Positions 44,312-57,960 of a stretch of DNA of 64,000 bases are shown here, one piece after another (within the stretch, counting starts at the first letter, position 1; the number at the start of each line of letters is the position of its first letter). The position numbers and the translations under genes were made by a program. The notes beneath the pieces were generated by a model. The model was given only the letters and a program-made list of their open reading frames with translations. It did not search any database and was not told the DNA's origin. The stretch is taken from assembly GCA_964020155.1 (NCBI GenBank), contig OZ026547.1:3044631-3108630 (forward strand), written 5' to 3'. The stretch is from Chondrilla cf. caribensis (lineage: Eukaryota; Porifera; Demospongiae; Chondrillida; Chondrillidae).

Positions 44312-45000
44312 CACAACAATTTGTCTTTTCAATCTAACAATGACACCTACCAATCTTTTCAATCAATTATTGGTAATAGAAGGGGGGTGTTATATTGCCA
44401 AACACAACAATCAATCCTATTTTATTGTTTTGAGTTCTGTTTTGTATATGTCATTATCTGCTATTTTTTGTTATAGCGGACAACTTCATAATTGATTTTA
44501 GTTAATTTGAAATGATTGGTGGTTTTTAATCAATTTTGTACGTACACGTGCACATCTATTCAATCTGACATTGTTTATAATTAGGTGAATTCTCTGTTTA
44601 CTCTGGCAGAGTGGAAATTTAAAATAGTTTGAGGGAAAATCCCTCATATTTGACTATTCCATGGCAAAAACTTGTATCTCTTTCATCAATTTATCTTGAG
44701 TTAGGAAAATATATCAGAGAGAGGGGGGCACAGTCGCGTAATCCTCATGGGTTCCTCGATCAGAATAGCTAGGTACGTACGTAGATATAGATAATAGACA
44801 AAATCCTATTATGTACATAATATAATTATAATACAAAATTAATGATAATAGCTCAATCTAATGCATGATACAAAAATTTTAAACAAATTACTATTTATAG
44901 TCTTTCATACAAACATGTCCGATATAAAGCCATATAAATACATTGTCATAACAACTTAAGACAACAAGAACAATAAGGGCATCTAGTGTCCAGCAACAGA
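44312..45000. other. AT-rich DNA, no gene recognised
   Basis: Downstream of the IRF stop; AATAAA-like sites are possible but none stands out. It also lies in the WDFY3-like intron. Confidence 0.45.
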
Positions 45001-45009
45001 GTCAGTACT

Positions 45010-45129
45010 GGCACGACGAAATCGTCATAGGAAACTCAATGAAAAACTGACCAGTGATGAAAGTGACTCTTGGGAAAATCGGTTGGATGATGGTATTGCT
45101 GATATGATTGGAAGCTTTGGGTTCCTTCC
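45010..45129 (-). CDS. Possible WDFY3-like exon
   Basis: After TCCCACAG on the minus strand the frame KEPKASNHISNTIIQPIF is open to a stop near 45,002. It could correspond to the WDFY3 region MRYEPANSHFFKTEI, which is the right place in order, but the match is weak, the phase does not fit the 45,782 exon directly and an exon between would be missing. Confidence 0.28.
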
Positions 45130-45439
45130 TGTGGGAGAGTTCGTGCAGCATAATAATAATATTATGTGTATGTATCCTGGTTGAAGATAACATCAAAGAA
45201 ACTGACCAATGTATACGTTTCCCATGTACTAGCTCAGAACAGGTCAAGTTGATGTACTTTTTGACAAAATCTGATTAATTTGATACACTTCTTCACAAAA
45301 TGTAATTAGTTCTAGTTGCCAGGATACATAATAGATAAATCTCTCCTTGGGTTGGTACATGGGAAATGGGACATGTCCTCACTACAAAAGAGTATATGAC
45401 TGAGGGTGCATGCATGCGTGTGTACATATTATGCATATA

Positions 45440-45715
45440 CCACACTTAGTAGTATCTCCATCACACCTAGTACGTTTACCTCTCCACACCTAGTAGTATG
45501 TCTCCACATTTAGTAGTACCTTTCACACCTAGTAGTACCACCTCCACACCTAGTAGTACTTCTCTACACCTAGTAGTACCTCCTCCACACCTAGTAGTAC
45601 CTCTCCACACCTAGTAGTATCTCCTCCACACCTGGTATTACCTCTTCACACCTATTAATACCTCCTCCACACCTAATAGTACCTCTCCACACCTAGTAGT
45701 ATCTCCTCTGTACCT
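45440..45715. repeat. Minisatellite, unit about 20 bp
   Basis: About 13 copies around CCACACCTAGTAGTACCTCT, with size and base changes. It sits just downstream (in gene direction) of the exon at 45,782. Confidence 0.85.
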
Positions 45716-45781
45716 CATATGTCCCAGAATAACCCACACAAATCCACACCACAATGCCACTAACAGCACACTCGCTCTTAC

Positions 45782-45909
45782 CTAGCATCCATTCGAGGAT
45801 TCTCACGGCCGACAAACTCCCATCAAGTTTTGACATGTAAGACACCAAATACTGGAACTCGTTGGCCTCTCTGAACACCATCTTCACTTTGGATTCCATC
45901 TCAAAAGTT
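45782..45909 (-). CDS. WDFY3-like exon, N-terminal third
   Basis: 128 nt on the minus strand: acceptor CTCTCCAG, then TFEMESKVKMVFREANEFQY, LVSYMSKLDGSL and AVRILEWMLG, donor GTAAGA. It resembles human WDFY3 around SRTVFRKVGGFVYITSLLVAMERSL. It is the most N-terminal exon found; further exons would lie beyond the satellite at higher coordinates. The first H repeat starts at its acceptor. Confidence 0.55.
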
Positions 45910-47085
45910 CTGGAGAGGCCGTGGTGACAAGCACAAAAATTGACAGTTTTATGCTTGTCACCACGAGGCCTGTAGCACACTCAGGACAGTTTGTATGCAT
46001 CCCAAGTTGTGTTGGTGAGTTTGGCATGTACACTGGGCAGCCCTTGGTGACCAGCAGCGGAATGTCAAATCACCTGAGTGATCACCACAAGGTGTACTAC
46101 ACTTATATTAAAATGTAATTACAAATGTATAATGCTATGTGCCATATGGACACCTGGGAGAAATTTTAATCGGACACAAGATATCTTTTTTGCTATCAGA
46201 AGGAACATATTGGTTCCAGGAGTGTGTCCGTGCAGTCCTATTTGAGCTATGATGCCTTACATGCACACAGAAGAGGCCGCGGTGACAAGCACAAAAATTG
46301 ACATTTTTATGCTTGTCACCATGAAGTCTGTAACACACTCAGGATGGTTCGTATGCATCTCAAGTTATGTTGGTGAGTTTGGCATGGACACTGGGCAGCC
46401 GATGGTGACCAGCAACGGACTGTCAAATCACCTGAGTGAACACCACAAGGCTTATTACACTTATATTATAATGTAATTACAAATGTATAATGTTATGTAC
46501 CATTTGGACACCTGGGAGAAATTTTGATCAGCAACAAAACATATTATCTTTTTTGTCATCAGAAGGACTGTATTGGTTCCAGGAGTGTGTTCGTGCATTC
46601 GTATTTGAGCTATGATGCATTACGTGCACACAGGAGAGGCCGTGGTGACAAATTGACAGTTTTATGCTTGTCACCACGAGGCCTGTAGCACACTCAGGAC
46701 AGTTTATATGCTTCCCAAGTTGTGTTGGTGAGTTTGGCATGGACACTGGGCAGCCCTTGGTGACCAGCAGTGGAATGTCAAATCACCTGAGTGTACACCA
46801 CAAGGCTTATTACACATATAGTGAAATGTAATTACAAATGTATAATGCTATGTGCCATTTGGACACCTGGGAGAAATTTTGATCGGCAACAAAACATTTC
46901 TTTTTTGTTATCAGAAGGACTGTATTGATTCCAGGAGTGTGTCCGTGCATTTGTATTTGAGCTATGATGCATTACGTGCACTCAGGAGAGGCCGTGGTGA
47001 CAAGCACAAAATTGACAGTTTTATGCTTGTCACCACGAGGCCTGTAGCACACTCAGGACGGTTCGTATGCATGCAAGTTGTGTTG
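45910..47085. repeat. H repeat array, block 1 (unit about 355 bp with hairpin)
   Basis: Four copies, with hairpins near 45,915, 46,271, 46,635 and 46,988. Each unit has an inverted repeat: GGTGACAAGCAYAAAA, a short loop, then TTTTATGCTTGTCACC, extended by GGCC at both feet. The rest of the unit includes GTTGGTGAGTTTGGCATGGA and TCAAATCACCTGAGTGA. Confidence 0.85.
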
Positions 47086-48780
47086 TACGTATGGGAGAGT
47101 ATAGGAGACAAAAATTAATGTTAAGCACCTTTTTGCATAACTCATGGGGGAGGGGGCGTGTCAACGTGATATTTCACACTGACCTAGCTGTTGACTTGAA
47201 CTAACTTGCGAAACAATTTCCTTCTCAATAGGTGGCTCGTAACTCCAGCTACATTGGAAGGTGCTTAATATTTTTTCAATGTATGGGAGAGTATAGGAGA
47301 GAAAATGTTAAGCACCTTTTTGCATAGCTCATGGGGGAGGGGGTGTGTCAACGTGATATTTTAGGCAGACCTAGTTAGGGACGTCAACTAACTTGTGAAA
47401 CAATTCCCATCTCAATAGGTGGCTCGTAACTCCAGCTACATTGGAAGGTGCTTAATATTTTTTCAATGTATGGGGGAGTATAGGAGAGAAAACGTTAAGC
47501 ACCTTTTGCATAGCTCATGGGGAAGGGGGCGTGTCAACGCGATATTTCACACAGACCTAGCTGTTGACTTGAACTAACTTGTGAAACAATTCCCATCTCA
47601 ATAGGTGGCCCGTGATACCAGCTACATTGGAAGGTGCTTAATATTTTTTCAATGTATGGGAGAGTATAGGAGAGAAAGCGTTAAGCACCTTTTTGCATAG
47701 CTCATGGGGGAGGGGGCGTGTCAATGTGATATTTCAGACAAACCTAGCTGCTGACTTGAACTAACTTGTAAAACAATTCCCATCTCAATAGGTGGCTCAT
47801 AACTCCAGCTACATTGGAAGGTGCTTAATATTTTTTCAATGTATGGGAGAGTATAGGAGAGAAAATGTTAAGCACCTTTTTGCATAGCTCATGGGGGAGG
47901 GGGCGTGTCAACTTGATATTTTAGGCTGACCTAGCTGGGAACTGGAACTAACTTGTGAAACAATTCTCATCTCAATAGGTGGCTCATAACTCCAGCTACA
48001 TTGGAAGGTGCTTAACATTTTTTCAATGTATGGGAGAGTATAGGAGAGAAAACGTTAAGCACCTTTTTGCATAGCTCATGGGGGAGGGGGCGTGTCAACG
48101 CAATATTTCAGACAAACCTAGCTGTTGACTTGAACTAACTTGTAAAACAATTCCCATCTCAATAGGTGGCTCATAACTCCAGCTACATTGGAAGGTGCTT
48201 AATATTTTTTCAATGTATGGGAGAGTATAGGAGAGAAAACGTTAAGCACCTTTTTGCATAGCTCATGGGGGAGGGGGCGTGTCAACTTGATATTTTAGGC
48301 AGACCTAGTTGGGAACTGGAACTAATTTGTGAAACAAATCTCATCTTAATAGGTGGCTCGTAACTCCAGCTACATTGGAAGATGCTTAATATTTTTTTTC
48401 TATGTACGTATGGGAGAGTATAGGAGAGAAAACATTAAGCACCTTTTTGCATAGCTCATGGGGGAGGGGGCGTGTCAACTTGATATTTCACACAGACCTA
48501 GCTGTTGACTTAAACTAACTTGTGAAACAATTCCCATCTCAATAGGTGGCTCGTAACTCCAGCTACATTCAAAGGTGCTAAACAGTTTTTCAATGTATGG
48601 GAGAGTATAGGATAAAAAAACGTTAAACACTTTTTGCATAGCTCATGGGGGAGGGGGCTTGTCAACTTAGTTGGGGCCATACGCTAGCTTATGAAACAAT
48701 TCCCATCTCAATAGATGGCTAGTAATCTCTGCTACATTCGTAGGTGCTTAGTGTACTTTCTAAGCATGGGAGAGCATACT
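47086..48780. repeat. S satellite, block 1 (unit about 187 bp)
   Basis: About nine monomers built on GGAGAGTATAGGAGAGAAAA, TTAAGCACCTTTTTGCATAG, GGGGGAGGGGGCGTGTCAA and GTAACTCCAGCTACATTGGA. The last monomer is diverged and leads into H block 2. Confidence 0.9.
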
Positions 48781-51720
48781 TATTGAAATATACATACAAA
48801 TGTATAAATGCTAAGTGCCAGAGAAAATTAGATTGACAACAAAATCATTCTTGCTATCAAAAGGACCGTATTAGTTCCAGGAGTGTGTCTGTGCATTCGT
48901 ATTAGATCTATGATGCATTATGTGCACACAGGAGAGGTCGTGGTGACAAGCATAAAAATGGACATTTTTGGCTTGTCACCACGAGGCCCATAGCACACCC
49001 AGGACAGTTTGCATGCTTCCGAAATTGTTTTGGTGAGTTTGGCATGGACATTGGGCAACCCTTGGTGACCAGCAACGTGATGTCAAATCACCTGAGCTAT
49101 CACCACAAGGCGTATTGCACTTATATTGAAATGTACAAACAATTGTATAGTTCTATGTGCCATATGGAGACCTTAGAGAATTTTCATCAGCAACAAAACC
49201 TATCATTTTTGCTATCAAAAGGACCGTATTAGTTCCAGGAGTGTGTCTGTGTATTCGTATTAGATATATGATGCATTATGTGCACACAGGAGAGGTCGTG
49301 GTGACAAGCATAAAAATGGACATTTTTTGGCTTGTCACCACGAGGCCCATAGCACACCCAGGACAGTTTGCATGCATCAGAAATTGTGTTGGTGAGTTTG
49401 GGACATGTACTGGGCAGCCCTTGGTGACCAGCAACGTGATGTCAAATCACCTGAGTTATCACCACAAGGCGCATTGCACTTATATTGAAATGTACATACA
49501 AATGTATAATGCTATATGCCATATGGAAACCTTAGAGAATTTTCATCAGCAACAAAACCTAACATTTTTGCTATCAAAAGGACCATATTAGTTCCAGGAG
49601 TGTGTCTGTGCATTCGTATTTGAGCTGTGATGCATTATGTGCACACAGGAGAGGCCATGGTGACAAGCACCAAAATTGACATTTTTATGCTTGTCTCCAC
49701 GAGGCCTGTAGCACATTCAGCAAGTTGTGTTGGTGAGTTTGGCATGGACAATGGGCAGCCCACGGTGACCAGCAATGGAATGTCAAATCACCTGAGTGAT
49801 CACCACAAGGCGTATTACACATACATTGAAATGTAAATACAAATGTATAATGCTATGTACCATATGGACACCTGGGAGAATGTTTGATTGGTGACAAAAC
49901 GTATTTTATTTGTTATCAGAAGGACTGTATTGGTTCAAGGAGTGTGCTCGTGTATTCGTATTTGAGCTATGATACATTACATACACACAGGAGAGGCCGT
50001 GGTGACAAGCACAAAAAATGACATTTTTATGCTTGTCACCACAAGGCCTGTAACACACTCAGGATGGTTTGTATGCATCCCAAATTGTGTTGGTGAGTTT
50101 GGCATGCACACTGGGCAGCCCACGATGACCAGCAGCAGAATGTCAAATCACCTGAGTGATCACCACAAGGTGTATTACACATATACATTGAAATGTACAT
50201 ACAAATGTATAATGTTATGTACCATATGGACACCTGGGAGAATTTTTGATCAGTGACAAAACGTATCTTTTTTGTTATCAGAAGGACTGTATTGGTTCAA
50301 GGAGTGTGTCCGTGCATTCGTATTTGAGCTATGATGCATTAAGGCGTATTGCACTTATATCGAAATGTACATACAAATGTACAATGCTATGTGCCATATG
50401 AACACCTGAGAGAATTTTCATCAGCAACAAAACCTTTCATTTTTGCTATCAAAAGGACTGTATTAGTTCCAGGAGTGTGTCCGTGCATTCGTATTAGATC
50501 TATGATGCATTATGTGCACACAGGAGAGGTCGTGGTGACAAGCATAAAATTGACATTTTTTGGCTTGTCACCACGAGGCCCATAGCACACCCAAGACGGT
50601 TTGCATGCATCCCAAATTGTGTTGGTGAGTTTGGCAAGGACACTGGGCAGCCCTTGGTGACCATCAACATGATGTCAAATCACCTGAGTTATCACCACAA
50701 GGCGTATTACACTTATTATTAAATGTGCATACAAATGTATAGTGCTATGTGCCATATGGACACCTGAGAGAATTTTCATCAGCAACAAAACCTATCATTT
50801 TTGCTATCAAAAGGACTGTATTAGTTCCAGGAGTGTGTCCGTGCATTCGTATTAGATCTATGATGCAATATGTGCACACAGGAGAGGTCGTGGTGACAAG
50901 CATAAAAATGGACATTTTTTGGCTTGTCACCACGAGGCCCATAGCACACCCAGGACGGTTTGCATGCATCCGAAATTGTGTTGGTGAGTTTGGGACAGGT
51001 ACTGGGCAGCCCTTGGTGACAAGCAACATGATGTCATCACCTGAGTTATCACCACAAGGCGTATTACGTTCATATTGAAATGTACAAATGTATAGTGATA
51101 TGTGCCATATGGACACCTGAGAGAATTTTCATCAACAACAAAACCTATCATTTTTGCTATCAAAGGACTGTATTAGTTCCAGGAGTGTGTCCGTGCATTC
51201 GTATTGGATCTATGATGCATTATGTGCACACAGGAGAGGTCGTGGTGACAAGCATAAAAATGGACATTTTTTGGCTTGTCACCACAAGGCCCATAGTACA
51301 CCTAGGACGGTGACCAGCAACGGGATGTCAAATCACCTGAGTTATCACCACAAGGCGTATTACGTTCATATTGAAATGTACAAATGTATAGTGATATGTG
51401 CCATATGGACACCTGAGAGAATTTTCATCAACAACAAAACCTATCATTTTTGCTATTGAAGGACTGTATTAGTTCCAGGAGTGTGTCCGTGCATTCGTAT
51501 TAGATCTATGATGCATTATGTGCACACAGGAGAGGTCGTGGTGACAAGCATAAAAATGGACATTTTTTGGCTTGTCACCACGAGGCCCATAGTACACCCA
51601 TGCAGGTCAGTTTGCATGCATCTGAAATTTTGTTGGTGAGTTTGGGACAGGTACTGGACAGCCCTTGGTGACCAGCAACGTGATGTCAAATCACCTGAGT
51701 TATCACCACAAGGCGTATTA
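48781..51720. repeat. H repeat array, block 2
   Basis: About eight units, hairpins near 48,932, 49,289, 49,647, 49,993, 50,525, 50,881, 51,235 and 51,529. Units at 50,340 and 51,300 carry internal deletions. Open frames of 60-144 codons recur in one frame because many units are near a multiple of three, but stops fall at varying places. Near 51,723 an (ATA)n run marks the switch to S. Confidence 0.85.
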
Positions 51721-52849
51721 CAATAATAATAATAATAATAATAATATATTTTCAATGTATGGGAGAGTATAGGAGAGAAAATGTTAAGCACCTTCCTGCA
51801 TAGCTCATGGGGGAGGGGGCGTGTCAACGTGATATTTTAGGCAGACCTAGTTGGGAACGTGAACTAACTTGTGAAACAATTCCCATCTCAATAGGTGGCT
51901 TGTAACTCCAGCTACATTGGAAGGTGCTTAATATTTTTTTAATGTACGTATGGGAGAGCATAGGAGAGAAAACGTTAAGCACCTTTTTGCATAGCTCATG
52001 GGGGAGGGGGCGTGTCAACGTGATATTTTAGGCAGGCTTAGTTGGAAACTTGAACTAACTTGTGTAACAATTCCCATCTCAATAGGTGGCTCGTAACTCC
52101 AGCTACATTGGAAGGTGCTTAACATTTTTTCAATGTATGGGAGAGTATAGGAGAGAAAATGTTAAGCATCTTTTTGCATAGCTCATGGGGGAGGGGGCGT
52201 GTCAATGTGATATTATAGACAGACTTAGCTGTGGACTTGAACTAACTTGTGAAACAATTCCCATCTCAATAGGTGGCTCGTAACTCCAGCTACATTGGAA
52301 GGTGCTAACATTCTTTCAATGTACGTATGGGAGAGTATAGGAGAGAAAGTGTTAAGCACCTTTTTGCATAGCTCATGGGGGAGGGGGCGTGTCAATTTGA
52401 TAGTTTAGGCAGACCTAGCTGTTGACTTGAACTAACTTGTGAAACAATCCCATCTCAATAGGTGGCTCGTAACTCCAGCTACATTAGAAAGTGCTTAACA
52501 TTTTTTCATTGTATGGGAGAGTATAGGAGAGAAAATGTTAAGCACCTTTTTGCATAGCTCATGGGGGAGGGGGCGTGTCAATTTGATAGTTTAGGCAGAC
52601 CTAGTTGGAAACTGGAACTAACTTGTGAAACATTTCCCATCTTAATAGGCCGCTCGTAACTCCAGCTATATTGGAAGGTGCTTAATATTTTTTCAATGTA
52701 TGGGAGAGTATAGGAGAGAAAATGTTAAGAAACATTTTTGCATAACTCATGGGGGAGGGGGCGTGTCAACTCGATATTTTAGGCAGACCTAGCTGTGGAC
52801 TTGAACTAACTTGTGAAACAATTCCCATCTCAATAGGTGGCTCGTAACT

Positions 52850-55800
52850 CCAGCTACATTGGAAGGTGCTTAACATTTTTTCAATGTATGGGAGAGTATA
52901 GGAGAGAAAATGTTAAGCACCTTTTTGCATAGCTCATGGGGGAGGGGGCGTGTCAACTTGATATTATAGACAGACTTAGCTGTGGACTTGAACTAACTTG
53001 TGAAACAATTCCCATCTCAATAGGTGGCTCGTAACTCCAGCTACATTGGAAGGTGCTTAACATTTTTTCAATGTATGGGAGAGTATAGGAGAGAAAATGT
53101 TAAGCACCTTTTTGCATAACTCATGGGGGAGGGGGCGTGTCAACTTGATATTTTAGGCAGACCTAGCTGGGAACTTGAACTAACTTGTGAAACAATTCCC
53201 ATCTCAATAGGTGGCTCGTAACTCCAGCTACATTGGAAGGTGCTTAACATTCTTTCAATGTATGGGAGAGTATAGGAGAGAAAACGTTAAGCACCTTTTT
53301 GCATAGCTCATGGGAGAGGGGGCGTGTCAATTTGATATTTTAGGCAGACCTAGCTGGGAACTTGAACTAACTTATGAAACAATTCCCATCTCAATAGGTG
53401 GCTCGTAACTCCAGCTACATTGGAAGGTGCTTAACATTTTTCAATATACGGGAGAGTATAGGAGAGAAAACGTTAAGCACCTTTTTGCATAGCTCATGGG
53501 GGAGGGGGCGTGTCAATGTGATATTATAGACAGACTTAGCTGTGGACTTGAACTAACTTGTGAAACAATTCCCATCTCAATAGGTGGCTCGTAACTCCAG
53601 CTACATTGGAAGGTGCTTAACATTTTTTCAATGTATGGGAGAGTATAGGAGAGAAAACGTTAAGCACCTTTTTGCATAGCTCATGAGGGAGGGGGTGTGT
53701 CAACTTGATATTTCACACAGACCTAGCTGGAGACGTGAACAAACTTGTGAAACAATTCTCATCTCAATAGGTGGCTCGTAACTCCAGCTACATTGGAAGG
53801 TGCTTAACATTTTTTCAATGTATGGAAGAGTATAGGAGAGAAAACGTTAAGCACTTTTTGCATAGCTCATGGGGGAGGGGGCGTGTCAACTTGATATTAT
53901 AGACAGACTTAGCTGTGGACTTGAACTAACTTGTGAAACAATTCCCATCTCAATAGGTGGCTCGTAACTCCAGCTACATTGGAAGGTGCTTAACATTTTT
54001 TCAATGTATGGGAGAGTATAGGAGAGAAAATGTTAAGCACCTTTTTGCATAGCTCATGGGGGAGGGGGCGTGTCAACTTGATATTATAGACAGACTTAGC
54101 TGTGGACTTGAACTAACTTGTGAAACAATTCCCATCTCAATAGGTGGCTCGTAACTCCAGCTACATTGGAAGGTGCTTAACATTTTTTCAATGTATGGGA
54201 GAGTATAGGAGAGAAAATGTTAAGCACCTTTTTGCATAACTCATGGGGGAGGGGGCGTGTCAACTTGATATTTTAGGCAGACCTAGCTGGGAACTTGAAC
54301 TAACTTGTGAAACAATTCCCATCTCAATAGGTGGCTCGTAACTCCAGCTACATTGGAAGGTGCTTAACATTCTTTCAATGTATGGGAGAGTATAGGAGAG
54401 AAAACGTTAAGCACCTTTTTGCATAGCTCATGGGAGAGGGGGCGTGTCAATTTGATATTTTAGGCAGACCTAGCTGGGAACTTGAACTAACTTATGAAAC
54501 AATTCCCATCTCAATAGGTGGCTCGTAACTCCAGCTACATTGGAAGGTGCTTAACATTTTTCAATATACGGGAGAGTATAGGAGAGAAAACGTTAAGCAC
54601 CTTTTTGCATAGCTCATGGGGGAGGGGGCGTGTCAATGTGATATTATAGACAGACTTAGCTGTGGACTTGAACTAACTTGTGAAACAATTCCCATCTCAA
54701 TAGGTGGCTCGTAACTCCAGCTACATTGGAAGGTGCTTAACATTTTTTCAATGTATGGGAGAGTATAGGAGAGAAAACGTTAAGCACCTTTTTGCATAGC
54801 TCATGAGGGAGGGGGTGTGTCAACTTGATATTTCACACAGACCTAGCTGGAGACGTGAACAAACTTGTGAAACAATTCTCATCTCAATAGGTGGCTCGTA
54901 ACTCCAGCTACATTGGAAGGTGCTTAACATTTTTTCAATGTATGGAAGAGTATAGGAGAGAAAACGTTAAGCACTTTTTGCATAGCTCATGGGGGAGGGG
55001 GCGTGTCAACTTGATATTATAGACAGACTTAGCTGTGGACTTGAACTAACTTGTGAAACAATTCCCATCTCAATAGGTGGCTCGTAACTCCAGCTACATT
55101 GGAAGGTGCTTAACATTTTTTCAATGTATGGGAGAGTATAGGAGAGAAAATGTTAAGCACCTTTTTGCATAGCTCATGGGGGAGGGGGCGTGTCAACTTG
55201 ATATTATAGACAGACTTAGCTGTGGACTTGAACTAACTTGTGAAACAATTCCCATCTCAATAGGTGGCTCGTAACTCCAGCTACATTGGAAGGTGCTTAA
55301 CATTTTTTCAATGTATGGGAGAGTATAGGAGAGAAAATGTTAAGCACCTTTTTGCATAACTCATGGGGGAGGGGGCGTGTCAACTTGATATTTTAGGCAG
55401 ACCTAGCTGGGAACTTGAACTAACTTGTGAAACAATTCCCATCTCAATAGGTGGCTCGTAACTCCAGCTACATTGGAAGGTGCTTAACATTCTTTCAATG
55501 TATGGGAGAGTATAGGAGAGAAAACGTTAAGCACCTTTTTGCATAGCTCATGGGAGAGGGGGCGTGTCAATTTGATATTTTAGGCAGACCTAGCTGGGAA
55601 CTTGAACTAACTTGTGAAACAATTCCCATCTCAATAGGTGGCTCGTAACTCCAGCTACATTGGAAGGTGCTTAACATTTTTCAATATACGGGAGAGTATA
55701 GGAGAGAAAACGTTAAGCACCTTTTTGCATAGCTCATGGGGGAGGGGGCGTGTCAATGTGATATTATAGACAGACTTAGCTGTTGACTTGAACTAACTTG

Positions 55801-56070
55801 TGAAACAATTCCCATCTCAATAGGTGGCTCGTAACTCCAGCTACATTGGAAGGTGCTTAACATTTTTTCAATGTATGGGAGAGTATAGGAGAGAAAACGT
55901 TAAGCACCTTTTTGCATAGCTCATGAGGGAGGGGGTGTGTCAATTTGATATTTCACACAGACCTAGCTGGAGACGTGAACTAACTTGTGAAACAATTCCC
56001 ATCTCAATAGGTGGCTCGTAACTCCAGCTACATTGGAAGGTGCTTAACATTTTTTCAATGTATGGGAGAG
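52850..56070. repeat. S higher-order repeat, 1120 bp (6 monomers)
   Basis: Marker sites repeat at an exact 1120-bp offset: the TAAGCACC before GCATAACTCATG at 53,101, 54,221 and 55,341; the variant TTAACATTTTTCAATATACG at 53,431 and 54,551. Copies are nearly identical, with single differences such as CTTATGAAAC versus CTTGTGAAAC. Confidence 0.85.
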
Positions 56071-56079
56071 TATAGGAGA

Positions 56080-57960
56080 GAAAACGTTAAGCACCTTTTT
56101 GCATAGCTCATGAGGGAGGGGGTGTGTCAACTTGATATTTCACACAGACCTAGCTGGAGACGTGAACAAACTTGTGAAACAATTCTCATCTCAATAGGTG
56201 GCTCGTAACTCCAGCTACATTGGAAGGTGCTTAACATTTTTTCAATGTATGGAAGAGTATAGGAGAGAAAACGTTAAGCACTTTTTGCATAGCTCATGGG
56301 GGAGGGGGCGCGACAACGAGATATTTTAGACAGACCTACCTGTGAACTTGAACTAACTTGTGAAACAATTCCCATCTCAATAGGTGGCTCGTAACTCCAG
56401 CTACATTGGAAGGTGCTTAACATTTTTTCAATGTATGGGAGAGTATAGGAGAGAAAACGTTAAGCACCTTTTTGCATAACTCATGAGGGAGAGGGCGTGT
56501 CAACTTGATATTTCACACAGACCTAGCTGTTGACTTGAACTAACTTGTGAAACAATTCCCATCTCAATAGGTGGCTCGTAACTCCAGCTATATTGGAAGG
56601 TGCTTAATATTTTTCAATGTATGGGAGAGTATAGGAGAGAAAATGTTAAGCACCTTTTTGCATAGCTCATGGGGGAGGGGGCGTGTCAATGTGATATTAT
56701 AGACAGACTTAGCTGTGGACTTGAACTAACTTGTGAAACAATTCCCATCTCAATAGGTGGCTCGTAACTCCAGCTACATTGGAAGGTGCTTAACATTCTT
56801 TCAATGTATGGGAGAGTATAGGAGAGAAAATGTTAAGCACCTTTTTGCATAACTCATGGGGGAGGGGGCGTGTCAACTTGATATTTTAGGCTGACCTAGC
56901 TGGAGACGTGAACTAACTTGTGAAATAATTCCCATCTCAATAGGTGGCTCGTAACTCCAGCTACATTGGAAGGTGCTTAACATTTTTTCAATGTATGGGA
57001 GAGTATAGGAGAGAAAACGTTAAGCACCTTTTTGCATAGCTCATGAGGGAGGGGGTGTGTCAACTTGATATTTCACACAGACCTAGCTGGAGACGTGAAC
57101 AAACTTGTGAAACAATTCTCATCTCAATAGGTGGCTCGTAACTCCAGCTACATTGGAAGGTGCTTAACATTTTTTCAATGTATGGGAGAGTATAGGAGAG
57201 AAAACGTTAAGCACTTTTTGCATAGCTCATGGGGGAGGGGGCGCGACAACGAGATATTTTAGACAGACCTACCTGTGAACTTGAACTAACTTGTGAAACA
57301 ATTCCCATCTCAATAGGTGGCTCGTAACTCCAGCTACATTGGAAGGTGCTTAACATTTTTTCAATGTATGGGAGAGTATAGGAGAGAAAACGTTAAGCAC
57401 CTTTTTGCATAACTCATGAGGGAGAGGGCGTGTCAACTTGATATTTCACACAGACCTAGCTGTTGACTTGAACTAACTTGTGAAACAATTCCCATCTCAA
57501 TAGGTGGCTCGTAACTCCAGCTATATTGGAAGGTGCTTAATATTTTTCAATGTATGGGAGAGTATAGGAGAGAAAATGTTAAGCACCTTTTTGCATAGCT
57601 CATGGGGGAGGGGGCGTGTCAATGTGATATTATAGACAGACTTAGCTGTGGACTTGAACTAACTTGTGAAACAATTCCCATCTCAATAGGTGGCTCGTAA
57701 CTCCAGCTACATTGGAAGGTGCTTAACATTTTTTCAATGTATGGGAGAGTATAGGAGAGAAAATGTTAAGCACCTTTTTGCATAACTCATGGGGGAGGGG
57801 GCGTGTCAACTTGATATTTTAGGCTGACCTAGCTGGAGACGTGAACTAACTTGTGAAATAATTCCCATCTCAATAGGTGGCTCGTAACTCCAGCTACATT
57901 GGAAGGTGCTTAACATTTTTTTAATGTATGGGAGAGTATAGGAGAGAAAATGTTAAGCAC
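56080..57960. repeat. S higher-order repeat, 933 bp (5 monomers)
   Basis: The rare variant GCGCGACAACGAGATATTTT occurs at 56,308 and 57,241, 933 bp apart, with matching neighbours on both sides. Confidence 0.75.

Noticed and set aside
49157..49591. 144-codon open frame in H repeats, with similar frames in other units
   Set aside because: Stops fall at varying places, units with deletions break the frame, and the hairpin arms dictate much of the sequence. A repeat by-product is more likely than a gene.
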